This document shows positions 53,402-61,884 of a DNA stretch of 64,000 nucleotides, one piece after another. How positions within the stretch are numbered: position 1 is the stretch's first letter; each line of letters begins with the position of its first letter. The notes under the pieces are model-generated. The model made no database searches. It was not told the origin of the DNA and was given only the letters and a program-made list of their open reading frames with translations. The position numbers were made by a program, and so were the translations under genes. This DNA comes from Burkholderia stagnalis (lineage in GTDB: Bacteria > Pseudomonadota > Gammaproteobacteria > Burkholderiales > Burkholderiaceae), in contig NZ_CADESW010000002.1 of NCBI RefSeq assembly GCF_902830275.1, positions 248,001 through 312,000 on the forward strand. The letters run 5' to 3'.

Positions 53402-55681
53402 TCAATCGCGCACGCAGTCGACGAAATACTCGACGCGCCCGTTCACCTCTTCCGCGACGAGGCCGTGGATGTCGGTGTGGAAGCCCGGGAAGCGCTCGTT
53501 GAAGTCGCGCGCGAACCGCAGGTAGTTGACGATCGTCTTGTTGAAGCGCTCGCCCGGGATCAGGAGCGGAATGCCCGGCGGGTACGGCGTGAGCAGGATG
53601 CTCGTCACGCGGCCTTCGAGCTCGTCGAGCGGCACGCGGTCGATCTTGCGGTGCGCGAGCTTCGCGAACGCGTCCGACGGCTTCATCGCGGGCTCCATGT
53701 CCGACAGGTACATCTCGGTCGTCAGGCGCGCGATGTCGTTCGCGCGATACACGTCGTGGATCTGCGTGCACAGGTCACGCAGGCCGACGCGCTCGTAGCG
53801 CGGATGCTGCGCGACGAATTCCGGCAGCACGCGCCACAGCGGCTGGTTGTTGTCGTAGTCGTCCTTGAACTGCTGCAGCTCGGTCACCATCGAGTTCCAG
53901 CGGCCCTTCGTGATGCCGATCGTGAACATGATGAAGAACGAGTACAGGCCCGTCTTCTCGACGATGATCCCGTGCTCGGCGAGGTACTTCGTGACGATCG
54001 CGGCCGGAATGCCGGTCTCGCCGAACTCGCCGTCGACGTCGAGCCCCGGCGTGATGATCGTCGCCTTGATCGGGTCGAGCATGTTGAAGCCTTCCGCGAG
54101 CGGGCCGAAGCCGTGCCAGCGGTCGTTCGGCTTCAGCATCCAGTCGTCGCGCGAGCCGATGCCTTCCTGCGCGAGGTCTTCCGGGCCCCACACGCTGAAG
54201 AACCAGTCGTCGCCGTATTCGGCGTCGACCTTGCGCATCGCGCGGCGGAAGTCGATCGCCTCGGCGATCGATTCCTCGACGAGCGCGGTGCCGCCCGGCG
54301 GCTCCATCATCGCGGCCGCGACGTCGCACGACGCGATGATCGCGTACTGCGGGCTCGTCGACGTGTGCATCAGGTACGCCTCGTTGAAGCGGTGCTTGTC
54401 GAACGTGCGATTTTCGGAATCCTGCACGACGATCTGCGACGCCTGCGAGATGCCGGCGAGCAGCTTGTGCGTCGAGTGCGTCGCGAACACGAGCGCGCCG
54501 GTGCGCGGCCGGCCGTCGCCGATCGCGTGCATGTCGCGGTAGAAGTCATGGAACGTCGCGTGCGGCAGCCATGCTTCGTCGAAGTGCAGCGTGTCGAGCA
54601 GGTCGCCGAGCAGGTCCTTGATCATCTCGACGTTGTAGACGACGCCGTCGTACGTGCTCTGCGTGATCGTCAGGATGCGCGGCTTCAGGTCCGGGTTCTG
54701 GCGCAGCGCCTCGCGCGCGAACGGGTTCGCCTCGATCTTCTTGCGGATGTTCTCCGGCTTGAATTCGTCGCGCGGGATCGGGCCGATGATGCCGAAGTGG
54801 TTGCGCGTCGGCGTGAGGAACACGGGGATCGCGCCCGTCATCGTGATCGCGTGCAGGATCGACTTGTGGCAGTTGCGGTCGACCAGCACGATGTCGCCGG
54901 GCGCGACCGTCGCGTGCCAGACGATCTTGTTCGACGTCGACGTGCCGTTGGTCACGAAGAACAGGTGGTCGGCGCTGAAGATGCGCGCCGCGTTGCGCTC
55001 GGAAGCGGCCACCGGGCCCGTGTGGTCGAGCAGCTGGCCGAGTTCGTCCACCGCGTTGCAGACGTCCGCGCGCAGCATGTTCTCGCCGAAGAACTGGTGG
55101 AACATCTGGCCGAGCGGGTTCTTCAGGAACGCGACGCCGCCCGAGTGGCCCGGGCAGTGCCACGAGTACGAGCCTTCGTCCGCGTACTTGACGAGTTCCT
55201 TGAAGAACGGCGGCGCGAGCGAGTCGAGATAGACCTTCGCCTCGCGGATGATGTGGCGCGCGACGAACTCCGGCGTGTCCTCGAACATATGGATGAAGCC
55301 GTGCAGTTCGCGCAGGATGTCGTTCGGCAGGTGGCGCGACGTGCGCGTCTCGCCGTACAGGAAGATCGGGATGTCCGCGTTGCGGCGGCGCACTTCGGTC
55401 ACGAACGCGCGCAGCTCGATGATCGCGGTGGCGAGCTCGGGCAGCTCGCCGTCCGGGCCGGTTTCGCCGAGCATGAGTTCGTCGTCGTCGATCGACAGGA
55501 TGAAGCACGACGCGCGGCTCGACTGCTGCGCGAACGACGTCAGATCGCCGTAGCTCGTGAGGCCGAGGACTTCGACGCCCTCCTTCTCGATCGCTTCGGC
55601 CAGCGCCCGGATGCCGGAGCCCGAGATGTTCTCGGAGCGGAAATCTTCGTCGATGATGACGACGGGAAAACGAAACTTCAT
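53402..55681 (-). CDS. Orn/Lys/Arg decarboxylase (PLP, fold type I)
   Basis: 759 residues. N-terminal wing (I-D-E-D-F near 10-14), large PLP domain with D-E-A-W and S-T-H-K-L-L (PLP lysine), and the C-terminal domain typical of LdcC/SpeC/AdiA. Makes a diamine from a basic amino acid. The substrate (Lys, Orn or Arg) cannot be set by eye; Burkholderia annotation varies. Start at 55681 with GGAG 11 bases upstream. Downstream of dcd by 89 bp and upstream of the LprI-like gene. Confidence 0.92.
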   Translation of the reverse strand: MKFRFPVVIIDEDFRSENISGSGIRALAEAIEKEGVEVLGLTSYGDLTSFAQQSSRASCFILSIDDDELMLGETGPDGELPELATAIIELRAFVTEVRRRNADIPIFLYGETRTSRHLPNDILRELHGFIHMFEDTPEFVARHIIREAKVYLDSLAPPFFKELVKYADEGSYSWHCPGHSGGVAFLKNPLGQMFHQFFGENMLRADVCNAVDELGQLLDHTGPVAASERNAARIFSADHLFFVTNGTSTSNKIVWHATVAPGDIVLVDRNCHKSILHAITMTGAIPVFLTPTRNHFGIIGPIPRDEFKPENIRKKIEANPFAREALRQNPDLKPRILTITQSTYDGVVYNVEMIKDLLGDLLDTLHFDEAWLPHATFHDFYRDMHAIGDGRPRTGALVFATHSTHKLLAGISQASQIVVQDSENRTFDKHRFNEAYLMHTSTSPQYAIIASCDVAAAMMEPPGGTALVEESIAEAIDFRRAMRKVDAEYGDDWFFSVWGPEDLAQEGIGSRDDWMLKPNDRWHGFGPLAEGFNMLDPIKATIITPGLDVDGEFGETGIPAAIVTKYLAEHGIIVEKTGLYSFFIMFTIGITKGRWNSMVTELQQFKDDYDNNQPLWRVLPEFVAQHPRYERVGLRDLCTQIHDVYRANDIARLTTEMYLSDMEPAMKPSDAFAKLAHRKIDRVPLDELEGRVTSILLTPYPPGIPLLIPGERFNKTIVNYLRFARDFNERFPGFHTDIHGLVAEEVNGRVEYFVDCVRD

Positions 55682-55770
55682 GGGCGAATCTCCAAAAAGA
55701 AACGACCGCGGCGCGTCACGCGCAGCGGTCACCCGGAAACTGGTCGGTGTCGGACGGATAGTCAACCAGA

Positions 55771-56340
55771 TCAGGTTTTCGGCAGCGTGACACCCCGTTG
55801 CCCTTGATATTTGCCGCCGCGATCCGCGTACGACACGTCGCACACCTCGTCGCTCTCGAAGAAGAGCACCTGGGCGACGCCTTCGTTCGCGTAGATCTTC
55901 GCGGGCAACGGCGTGGTGTTCGAGAATTCCAGCGTGACGTAGCCTTCCCATTCGGGTTCGAACGGCGTCACGTTGACGATGATCCCGCAGCGCGCATAGG
56001 TCGACTTGCCGAGGCAGACCGTCAGCACGGTGCGCGGAATGCGGAAATATTCGACGGTGCGGGCCAGCGCGAACGAATTCGGCGGGATGATGCACACGTC
56101 GCCCTTGAAATCGACGAACGACCCTTCGTCGAAGTTCTTCGGATCGACGATCGTCGAGTTGATGTTCGTGAAGATCTTGAATTCGTCCGCGCAGCGGATG
56201 TCGTAGCCGTAGCTCGACGTCCCGTAGCTGACGATCCTGCGGCCGTCCTCGGACGCACGAACCTGATCGGGCACGAACGGCTCGATCATCTTGTGCTCTT
56301 CGGCCATGCGCCGGATCCACTTGTCGGATTTGATGCTCAT
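55771..56340 (-). CDS. dcd: dCTP deaminase
   Basis: 189 residues. C-terminal T-L-E-F-S-N and Y-A-N-E-G-V-A-Q core with the catalytic Glu, and S-Y-G-Y-D-I-R near 43-49. Converts dCTP to dUTP for thymidylate synthesis. Start M-S-I-K-S-D-K-W at 56340; the frame is open to 56412 without family similarity. First gene of dcd-decarboxylase-LprI. Confidence 0.96.
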
Positions 56341-56449
56341 ATCAGGGCGCCAGAAAACGCTGCGTGACGGTAAACGAGGGCCGCCGCTTCGGGGCGGCCG
56401 GGAAAGGCGCACATTTTACGCGATCGCGGACGCACGCATGCGGCGCCCT

Positions 56450-56986
56450 TCAGCGGATCACGCCGCACGCGAGCGCGGGCCCCGCGCCGTGCTGCGCAAA
56501 CGCGGGGTCGCTCGGGTCGCGGTGCACCAGCGCCGCGCGGTTGATCGCCGAGCGCACGCCGTCGAGCGCGAGGTCGGGCGCGACGATGAAGCCCGCCGCG
56601 ACGCCGTTCGCGTCCGCATGGATGTTGCCGAGATCGCCCGCGACCCGCACGCCCGCGCGCAGCCGGTCGGCGGCCGGCGAGAACACCTGGCCGGCGCTCG
56701 AGCCGTCGCCCGCGTTGCAGTCGCCGCGCTCGTGCACCTGCAGCGCGTGGTCGCTGTTCGGCGGCAGGCCCGTCAGGTTGTAGGTGACCTGCACGCCGTC
56801 GGGGCGCTCGACCAGCGTCACCGAGCCGCGCGCCTGCGCGCCGACCGTCGGCTGCAGTTGCGCGTCGGCGCGCTTTTCGTACGTCGACGAAAAGGAAGTA
56901 CAGCCGGCCACGAGGGCCAGCGTGGCGGCGGCCAGCAGCGCGTGCCTCGCGCTGCCGGCGCGCGCGCCGCAATATCGTTCGTTCAT
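56450..56986 (-). CDS. SodC-like lipoprotein lacking most metal ligands
   Basis: 178 residues. Lipobox L-V-A-G-C29, then a Cu/Zn superoxide dismutase fold: D-C90 ... C174-G-V-I-R conserve the intramolecular disulfide. Compared with E. coli SodC the ligands are mostly changed: first copper His is Q83, second H85 is kept, the bridging His is V101, a zinc His is D118, the zinc Asp is N121, and the late copper His is H155. Therefore probably not an active dismutase; may have another outer-membrane or periplasmic role. Alignment by eye. Start at 56986 with GAGG upstream. Confidence 0.85.
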   Translation of the reverse strand: MNERYCGARAGSARHALLAAATLALVAGCTSFSSTYEKRADAQLQPTVGAQARGSVTLVERPDGVQVTYNLTGLPPNSDHALQVHERGDCNAGDGSSAGQVFSPAADRLRAGVRVAGDLGNIHADANGVAAGFIVAPDLALDGVRSAINRAALVHRDPSDPAFAQHGAGPALACGVIR

Positions 56987-57119
56987 TCGATCCTCGTGCC
57001 GGCAGGCGGCCGTCTGACACGGCGCCCTGCCGGGCGGGCAAAGGGGACCCTGCAAAAGTCGCCATGATACCGCGCCTCGCGGCGCCGTAAACAGCGTCCG
57101 GCCCCGCCCCGCAAGGGTT

Positions 57120-58211
57120 TTACGTATTTTGAACAACGATGCTCGGAAACTTCGACGTCATGTCGCGCGCGCGCTCGGCAATCGCCAGCGCAACGCCGCG
57201 CGCGATTTCGCGGTAACGCTGCGCGATCGCGCCGTCCGGATCGGCCGCGACCGTCGGCGCGCCGCTGTCGGCCCGCTCGCGAATCGCGATGTCGAGCGGC
57301 AGGCTGCCGAGCACGTTCACGCCGTATTCCTTCGACATCCGCTCGGCGCCGCCCGCGCCGAAGATGTGCTCCTCGTGGCCGCAGTTCGAGCAGATGTGGA
57401 TGCTCATGTTCTCGACGATGCCGAGGATCGGGATGCCGACCTTCTCGAACATCTTCAGGCCCTTTTTCGCGTCGAGCAGCGCGATGTCCTGCGGCGTCGT
57501 GACGATCACCGCGCCCGTCACCGGCACGCGCTGCGCGAGCGTCAGCTGGATGTCGCCGGTGCCCGGCGGCATGTCGACGATCAGGTAGTCGAGCTCGCGC
57601 CAGTTGGTCTGGCGCAGCAGCTGCTCGAGCGCCGAGGTCGCCATCGGGCCGCGCCACACCATCGGGTTGTCTTCCTCGATCAGGAAACCGATCGAGTTCG
57701 CCTGCAGGCCGTGGCCGACGAGCGGGTTCATCGACTGGTTGTCCGGCGACTCGGGCCGCTGGCCGTGGATGCCGAGCATCGTCGGCAGCGACGGGCCGTA
57801 GATGTCCGCATCGAGGATGCCGACCGACGCGCCTTCCGCGGCGAGCGCGAGCGCGAGGTTGACGGCGGTCGTGCTCTTGCCGACGCCGCCCTTGCCCGAC
57901 GCGACGGCAACGATGTTCTTGACGTTCGGCAACAATTTCACGCCGCGCTGCACGGTGTGCGCGACGATCTCCTGCGACACGTTGACGCGCGCGTCGCGCA
58001 CGCCCGGCACGGCCTTCAGCGCGGCGCTCACGCGCGCGCGCACGTCGTCGTGCTGGCTCTTCGCCGGATAGCCGAGCACGACGTCCACCGACACGGCGTC
58101 GCCGTCGATCGCGACGTTGCGCACGCCTTTGCCGGCCGCGTACGGGCGGCCCGTGTTGGGGTCAGCGACTGCCGCGAGCGCGGCGTCGACGAGGGCCCGG
58201 TCAATGCTCAT
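57120..58211 (-). CDS. apbC: Iron-sulfur cluster carrier protein ApbC (Mrp/NBP35 family)
   Basis: 363 residues. N-terminal MIP18-like domain (1-90), then P-loop A-S-G-K-G-G-V-G-K-S-T at about 106-116, the D-A-D-I-Y-G switch region, and I-C-S-N-C for cluster binding near 271-275. Moves [4Fe-4S] clusters to apo-proteins. Start M-S-I-D-R-A-L-V at 58211 with GGAG eight bases upstream. Confidence 0.96.
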   Translation of the reverse strand: MSIDRALVDAALAAVADPNTGRPYAAGKGVRNVAIDGDAVSVDVVLGYPAKSQHDDVRARVSAALKAVPGVRDARVNVSQEIVAHTVQRGVKLLPNVKNIVAVASGKGGVGKSTTAVNLALALAAEGASVGILDADIYGPSLPTMLGIHGQRPESPDNQSMNPLVGHGLQANSIGFLIEEDNPMVWRGPMATSALEQLLRQTNWRELDYLIVDMPPGTGDIQLTLAQRVPVTGAVIVTTPQDIALLDAKKGLKMFEKVGIPILGIVENMSIHICSNCGHEEHIFGAGGAERMSKEYGVNVLGSLPLDIAIRERADSGAPTVAADPDGAIAQRYREIARGVALAIAERARDMTSKFPSIVVQNT

Positions 58212-58558
58212 CGAAACTCCGTGAAAAACGTTCTTTTCGCGCTCAAACGTCAAGAATTATCAAATAACGCGGCGAAAATCGGGAAAAGTGAAAGAATCTG
58301 TTGCACGCCATTGCGCGAACGCGCGAGCCGGCGCAATCTTCGCGTGCGGCACGCCATGGGGCCAAATCGACCCCTTACCGCCTATATTGTAGAGGCTGAC
58401 GCGTCGCGCTGCCCGAACAGCCACGCTGCGGGGCAGGGCATGTGGTCGCCGCGGCGACCGCCGCGCGTGCAGGATCGCCCGGCCTGATCCGGGCGGGCCT
58501 GCCTGAAAGCCGTACCTGTTGTCGTTGTCGACTCGTTCAACCAAGAGAGGAATCCCAG

Positions 58559-59206
58559 ATGAACATGAAAATCGCAACCCGCTTGTCCGTCTTCGTATTG
58601 GCCGGTGCGGTTCTCGCCGGCTGCGCGACGTCGCCGCAAGGCACCAACACGGCCGTCGGCACGGGCGCGGGCGCCGCGCTGGGCGCCGGCATCGGTGCGC
58701 TGGCGGGCGGCGGCAAGGGCGCGGCGATCGGCGCAGGCGTCGGCGCGCTGGTCGGCGGCGTGACGGGTTACAACTGGCAGGCGATCAAGAACAAGCTGGC
58801 GCCGTCGGCAGCCCAGACCGGCACGCAGGTGACGGAGCAGCCGGACGGCTCGCTGAAGCTGAACGTGCCGAGCTCGGTCACGTTCGCGACGAACCAGTAC
58901 GCGATCACGCCGGCGTTCACGCCGCTGCTGAACGACCTGGCCACGACGCTGAACCAGAACCCGCAGGTGACCGCGTCGGTCGTCGGCTACACCGACAGCA
59001 CGGGCTCGGCGCAGCTCAACCAGACGCTGTCGCAGAACCGCGCGCAGAGCGTCGTGAACGCGCTCGCGCAGCGCGGCGTCAACGCTGGCCGCCTGTCGGC
59101 ACAGGGCATGGGCCCGTCGAACCCGATCGCGGACAACGCGACGGAAGCCGGCCGCGCGCAGAACCGCCGCGTCGAGATCTACCTGCGCGCCGCGCAGGCG
59201 CAGTAA
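58559..59206 (+). CDS. OmpA-family lipoprotein (YiaD-like)
   Basis: 215 residues. Lipobox L-A-G-C22, a Gly/Ala-rich glycine-zipper segment (about 35-68) as found in YiaD-type proteins, then an OmpA-like peptidoglycan-binding domain with [10 protein letters not shown] (Asp binding mDAP), L-S-x-N-R-A-Q-S-V and R-x-Q-N-R-R-V-E-I. Ties the outer membrane to peptidoglycan. Start at 58559 with GAGAGGA upstream. Confidence 0.94.
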   Translation: MNMKIATRLSVFVLAGAVLAGCATSPQGTNTAVGTGAGAALGAGIGALAGGGKGAAIGAGVGALVGGVTGYNWQAIKNKLAPSAAQTGTQVTEQPDGSLKLNVPSSVTFATNQYAITPAFTPLLNDLATTLNQNPQVTASVVGYTDSTGSAQLNQTLSQNRAQSVVNALAQRGVNAGRLSAQGMGPSNPIADNATEAGRAQNRRVEIYLRAAQAQ

Positions 59207-59249
59207 GCGCGCGACAGCGAAGGGAATATGCGGGCGCGCCGCTCGCACA

Positions 59250-59278
59250 GCCCCGCCGGACGCCTTGTCCGGCGGGGC
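59250..59278 (+). terminator. Hairpin after the OmpA-family gene
   Basis: 12-bp stem (GCCCCGCCGGAC with GTCCGGCGGGGC) around GCCTT, 43 bases after the stop. No T-run; likely a transcript end stabilised by the hairpin or weak terminator. Confidence 0.6.
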
Positions 59279-59389
59279 AAGTAACAAATCGAAAAAAATT
59301 TCGAACTTCTGTCGCAAGCCGTGGTCTGTCTTTACGGTACGCGGCTGGTGTTGCCGGCGCGTCACCATTCTCCTCTTGTCGTTGTTGCT

Positions 59390-59418
59390 CCGGGGCCGTA
59401 TCCGCCCCGGTTTTTTTT
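59390..59418 (+). terminator. Orphan Rho-independent terminator upstream of metG
   Basis: CCGGGGC pairs with GCCCCGG around CGTATCC, followed by eight T. No gene ends just before it on the plus strand; the OmpA-family gene stops 180 bp upstream and has its own hairpin. Confidence 0.85.
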
Positions 59419-59583
59419 GCCCGCGAAAAACGTGCTGCATCGCAACAACCGGCACCCTGCCACGGCATGTCCATGCTGTCGGCCCCTGCCCGCCCGGCCT
59501 GCGGCGGCCACCCGCCTGCCTCGCCCGCGCCCCTGCTAGAATCGCAGTTTCCCGTGGTTTCCCGCCGTTCCTCTACAGACCCT

Positions 59584-61758
59584 ATGTCCGCATCCGACCT
59601 CACTTCCGTGCAGGCCGCCGCGCCGCAAGGCCGCCGCCAGATCCTCGTCACGTCCGCGCTGCCGTATGCCAACGGCCAGATCCACATCGGCCACCTGGTC
59701 GAGTACATCCAGACCGACATCTGGGTGCGGGCGTTGCGAATGCACGGCCATGAGGTCTACTACATCGGCGCCGACGACACGCACGGCACGCCGGTCATGC
59801 TGCGCGCCGAGAAGGAAGGCGTCACGCCGAAGCAGCTGATCGACCGCGTCTGGACCGAGCACAAGCGCGACTTCGACAGCTTCGGCGTGTCGTTCGACAA
59901 CTTCTACTCGACCGATTCCGACGAGAACCGCGTGCTGAGCGAGAGGATCTATCTCGCGCTGAAGGAAAACGGCCTAATCGCCGAGCGCGAGATCGAGCAG
60001 GCGTACGACCCGGTCAAGGAAATGTTCCTGCCGGACCGCTTCATCAAGGGCGAGTGCCCGAAGTGCCATGCGAAGGACCAGTACGGCGACAACTGCGAGG
60101 TGTGCGGCTCGACCTACCTGCCGACCGAGCTGCTGAACCCGTACTCGGTGGTGTCGGGCGCGACGCCGGTGCGCAAGACGTCGACGCACTACTTCTTCCG
60201 CCTGTCCGACCCGCGCTGCGAAACGTTCCTGCGCGACTGGGTGAGCGGCCTCGCGCAGCCGGAGGCGACCAACAAGATGCGCGAGTGGCTCGGCGACGCC
60301 GGCGAGGCGAAGCTGGCCGACTGGGACATCTCGCGCGACGCGCCGTACTTCGGCTTCGAGATCCCCGGCGCGCCCGGCAAGTATTTCTACGTGTGGCTCG
60401 ACGCGCCGGTCGGCTACTACGCGAGCTTCAAGAACCTGTGCGACCGCCAGGGCATCGATTTCGACGCGTGGATCCGCCCGGGCACGGCCGCCGAGCAGTA
60501 CCACTTCATCGGCAAGGACATCCTGTACTTCCACACGCTGTTCTGGCCCGCGATGCTCGAGTTCTCGGGCCACCGCACGCCGACCAACGTGTTCGCGCAC
60601 GGCTTCCTGACGGTCGACGGCGCGAAGATGTCGAAGTCGCGCGGCACGTTCATCACCGCGCAGAGCTACATCGACACGGGCCTGAACCCCGAATGGCTGC
60701 GCTACTACTTCGCCGCGAAGCTGAACGCGACGATGGAAGACATCGACCTGAACCTCGACGACTTCCAGGCGCGCGTGAACAGCGATCTCGTCGGCAAGTA
60801 CGTGAACATCGCGAGCCGCGCGGCGGGCTTCCTGCTCAAGCGTTTCGACGGCCGCGTGCAGGACAGCGCGATGAACCATCCGCTCGTCGCGACGCTGCGC
60901 GACGCGATTCCGCAGATCGCCGCGCACTACGAGGCGCGCGAATACTCGCGCGCGCTGCGCCAGACGATGGAGCTCGCCGACGAGGTCAACGCGTACGTCG
61001 ACGGCGCGAAGCCGTGGGAGCTCGCGAAGGATCCGGCCAATGCGGTGGCGCTGCATGAAACCTGCAGCGTGAGCCTCGAGGCGTTCCGCCTGCTGTCGCT
61101 CGCGCTGAAGCCGGTGATGCCGCGTGTCGCGGAAGCGGTCGAGGCGTTCTTCGGCGTCGCGCCGCTCACGTGGGCCGACGCCGCCAAGCCGCTGTCGTCC
61201 GAGCAGCCGATCAAGGCGTACCAGCACCTGATGACGCGCGTCGACGTGAAGCAGATCGACGCGCTGCTCGCCGCGAACCGCGATTCGCTGCAGGCCGCGC
61301 AGGGCGGCGCGGCGGCGGATGCAGCCGGCAGCGCGAAGGCTGCGAAAGCTGCGAAGGCCGACGCAAAGACGAATGCAAAGCCCGCCGCAGCCGCCAACGG
61401 CGCGGACGACGACGCCGCGCCGATCTCGATCGACGATTTCGCGAAGATCGACCTGCGCATCGCGAAGATCGTCGCGTGCCAGGCGGTCGAAGGCTCGGAC
61501 AAGCTGCTGCAGCTCACGCTCGACGTCGGCGAGGAGAAGACCCGCAACGTGTTCTCCGGCATCAAGTCCGCGTACCAGCCCGAGCAGCTCGTCGGCAAGC
61601 TGACGGTGATGGTCGCGAACCTCGCGCCGCGCAAGATGAAGTTCGGCCTGTCCGAAGGGATGGTGCTCGCGGCGTCGTCCGCCGACGAGAAGGCCGAGCC
61701 GGGCCTCTACATCCTCGAGCCGCACAGCGGCGCGAAGCCGGGCATGCGCGTGAAGTAA
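59584..61758 (+). CDS. metG: Methionyl-tRNA synthetase
   Basis: 724 residues, class I synthetase. HIGH-type motif [11 protein letters not shown] near 27-37, zinc knuckle C-P-K-C and C-E-V-C-G near 159-177, K-M-S-K-S near 349-353. An Ala/Lys-rich linker (about 580-612) joins a C-terminal tRNA-binding/dimerisation domain ([14 protein letters not shown], to the end G-M-R-V-K). Charges initiator and elongator Met-tRNA. No strong ribosome site is visible before the ATG. Confidence 0.97.
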   Translation: MSASDLTSVQAAAPQGRRQILVTSALPYANGQIHIGHLVEYIQTDIWVRALRMHGHEVYYIGADDTHGTPVMLRAEKEGVTPKQLIDRVWTEHKRDFDSFGVSFDNFYSTDSDENRVLSERIYLALKENGLIAEREIEQAYDPVKEMFLPDRFIKGECPKCHAKDQYGDNCEVCGSTYLPTELLNPYSVVSGATPVRKTSTHYFFRLSDPRCETFLRDWVSGLAQPEATNKMREWLGDAGEAKLADWDISRDAPYFGFEIPGAPGKYFYVWLDAPVGYYASFKNLCDRQGIDFDAWIRPGTAAEQYHFIGKDILYFHTLFWPAMLEFSGHRTPTNVFAHGFLTVDGAKMSKSRGTFITAQSYIDTGLNPEWLRYYFAAKLNATMEDIDLNLDDFQARVNSDLVGKYVNIASRAAGFLLKRFDGRVQDSAMNHPLVATLRDAIPQIAAHYEAREYSRALRQTMELADEVNAYVDGAKPWELAKDPANAVALHETCSVSLEAFRLLSLALKPVMPRVAEAVEAFFGVAPLTWADAAKPLSSEQPIKAYQHLMTRVDVKQIDALLAANRDSLQAAQGGAAADAAGSAKAAKAAKADAKTNAKPAAAANGADDDAAPISIDDFAKIDLRIAKIVACQAVEGSDKLLQLTLDVGEEKTRNVFSGIKSAYQPEQLVGKLTVMVANLAPRKMKFGLSEGMVLAASSADEKAEPGLYILEPHSGAKPGMRVK

Positions 61759-61797
61759 GCGGCGCGCGCGGGCGCATCGCCGCCCGCCCCGGAAAGG

Positions 61798-61836
61798 AAA
61801 AAAACCCCGCACGGTTCTATCCGCGCGGGGTTTTTT
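61798..61836. terminator. Bidirectional terminator between metG and tamB
   Basis: CCCCGC-A-CGG pairs with CCG-C-GCGGGG around TTCTAT, flanked by an A-run (61798-61804) and a T-run (61831-61836). Serves both convergent genes. Confidence 0.9.
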
Positions 61837-61884
61837 ATTGGTGCTGCGTCGGCTCGGCAACGGCGGGCGGCACGCGCACCGCCG

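Larger units (their letters stand above)
59207..59583. other. Long leader or small RNA region before metG
   Basis: 377 bp with no supported gene. It contains the hairpin after the OmpA-family gene (59250-59278) and an orphan terminator (59390-59418). The part 59280-59390 is AT-richer and has an internal inverted repeat TCGAAA...TTTCGA (59288-59303). A small RNA or a transcription-attenuating metG leader is possible; see the findings. Confidence 0.5.

Noticed and set aside
53465..55807. 780-codon frame opposite the decarboxylase
   Set aside because: Arg/Val/Asp/His-rich antisense shadow; decarboxylase has intact PLP motif.
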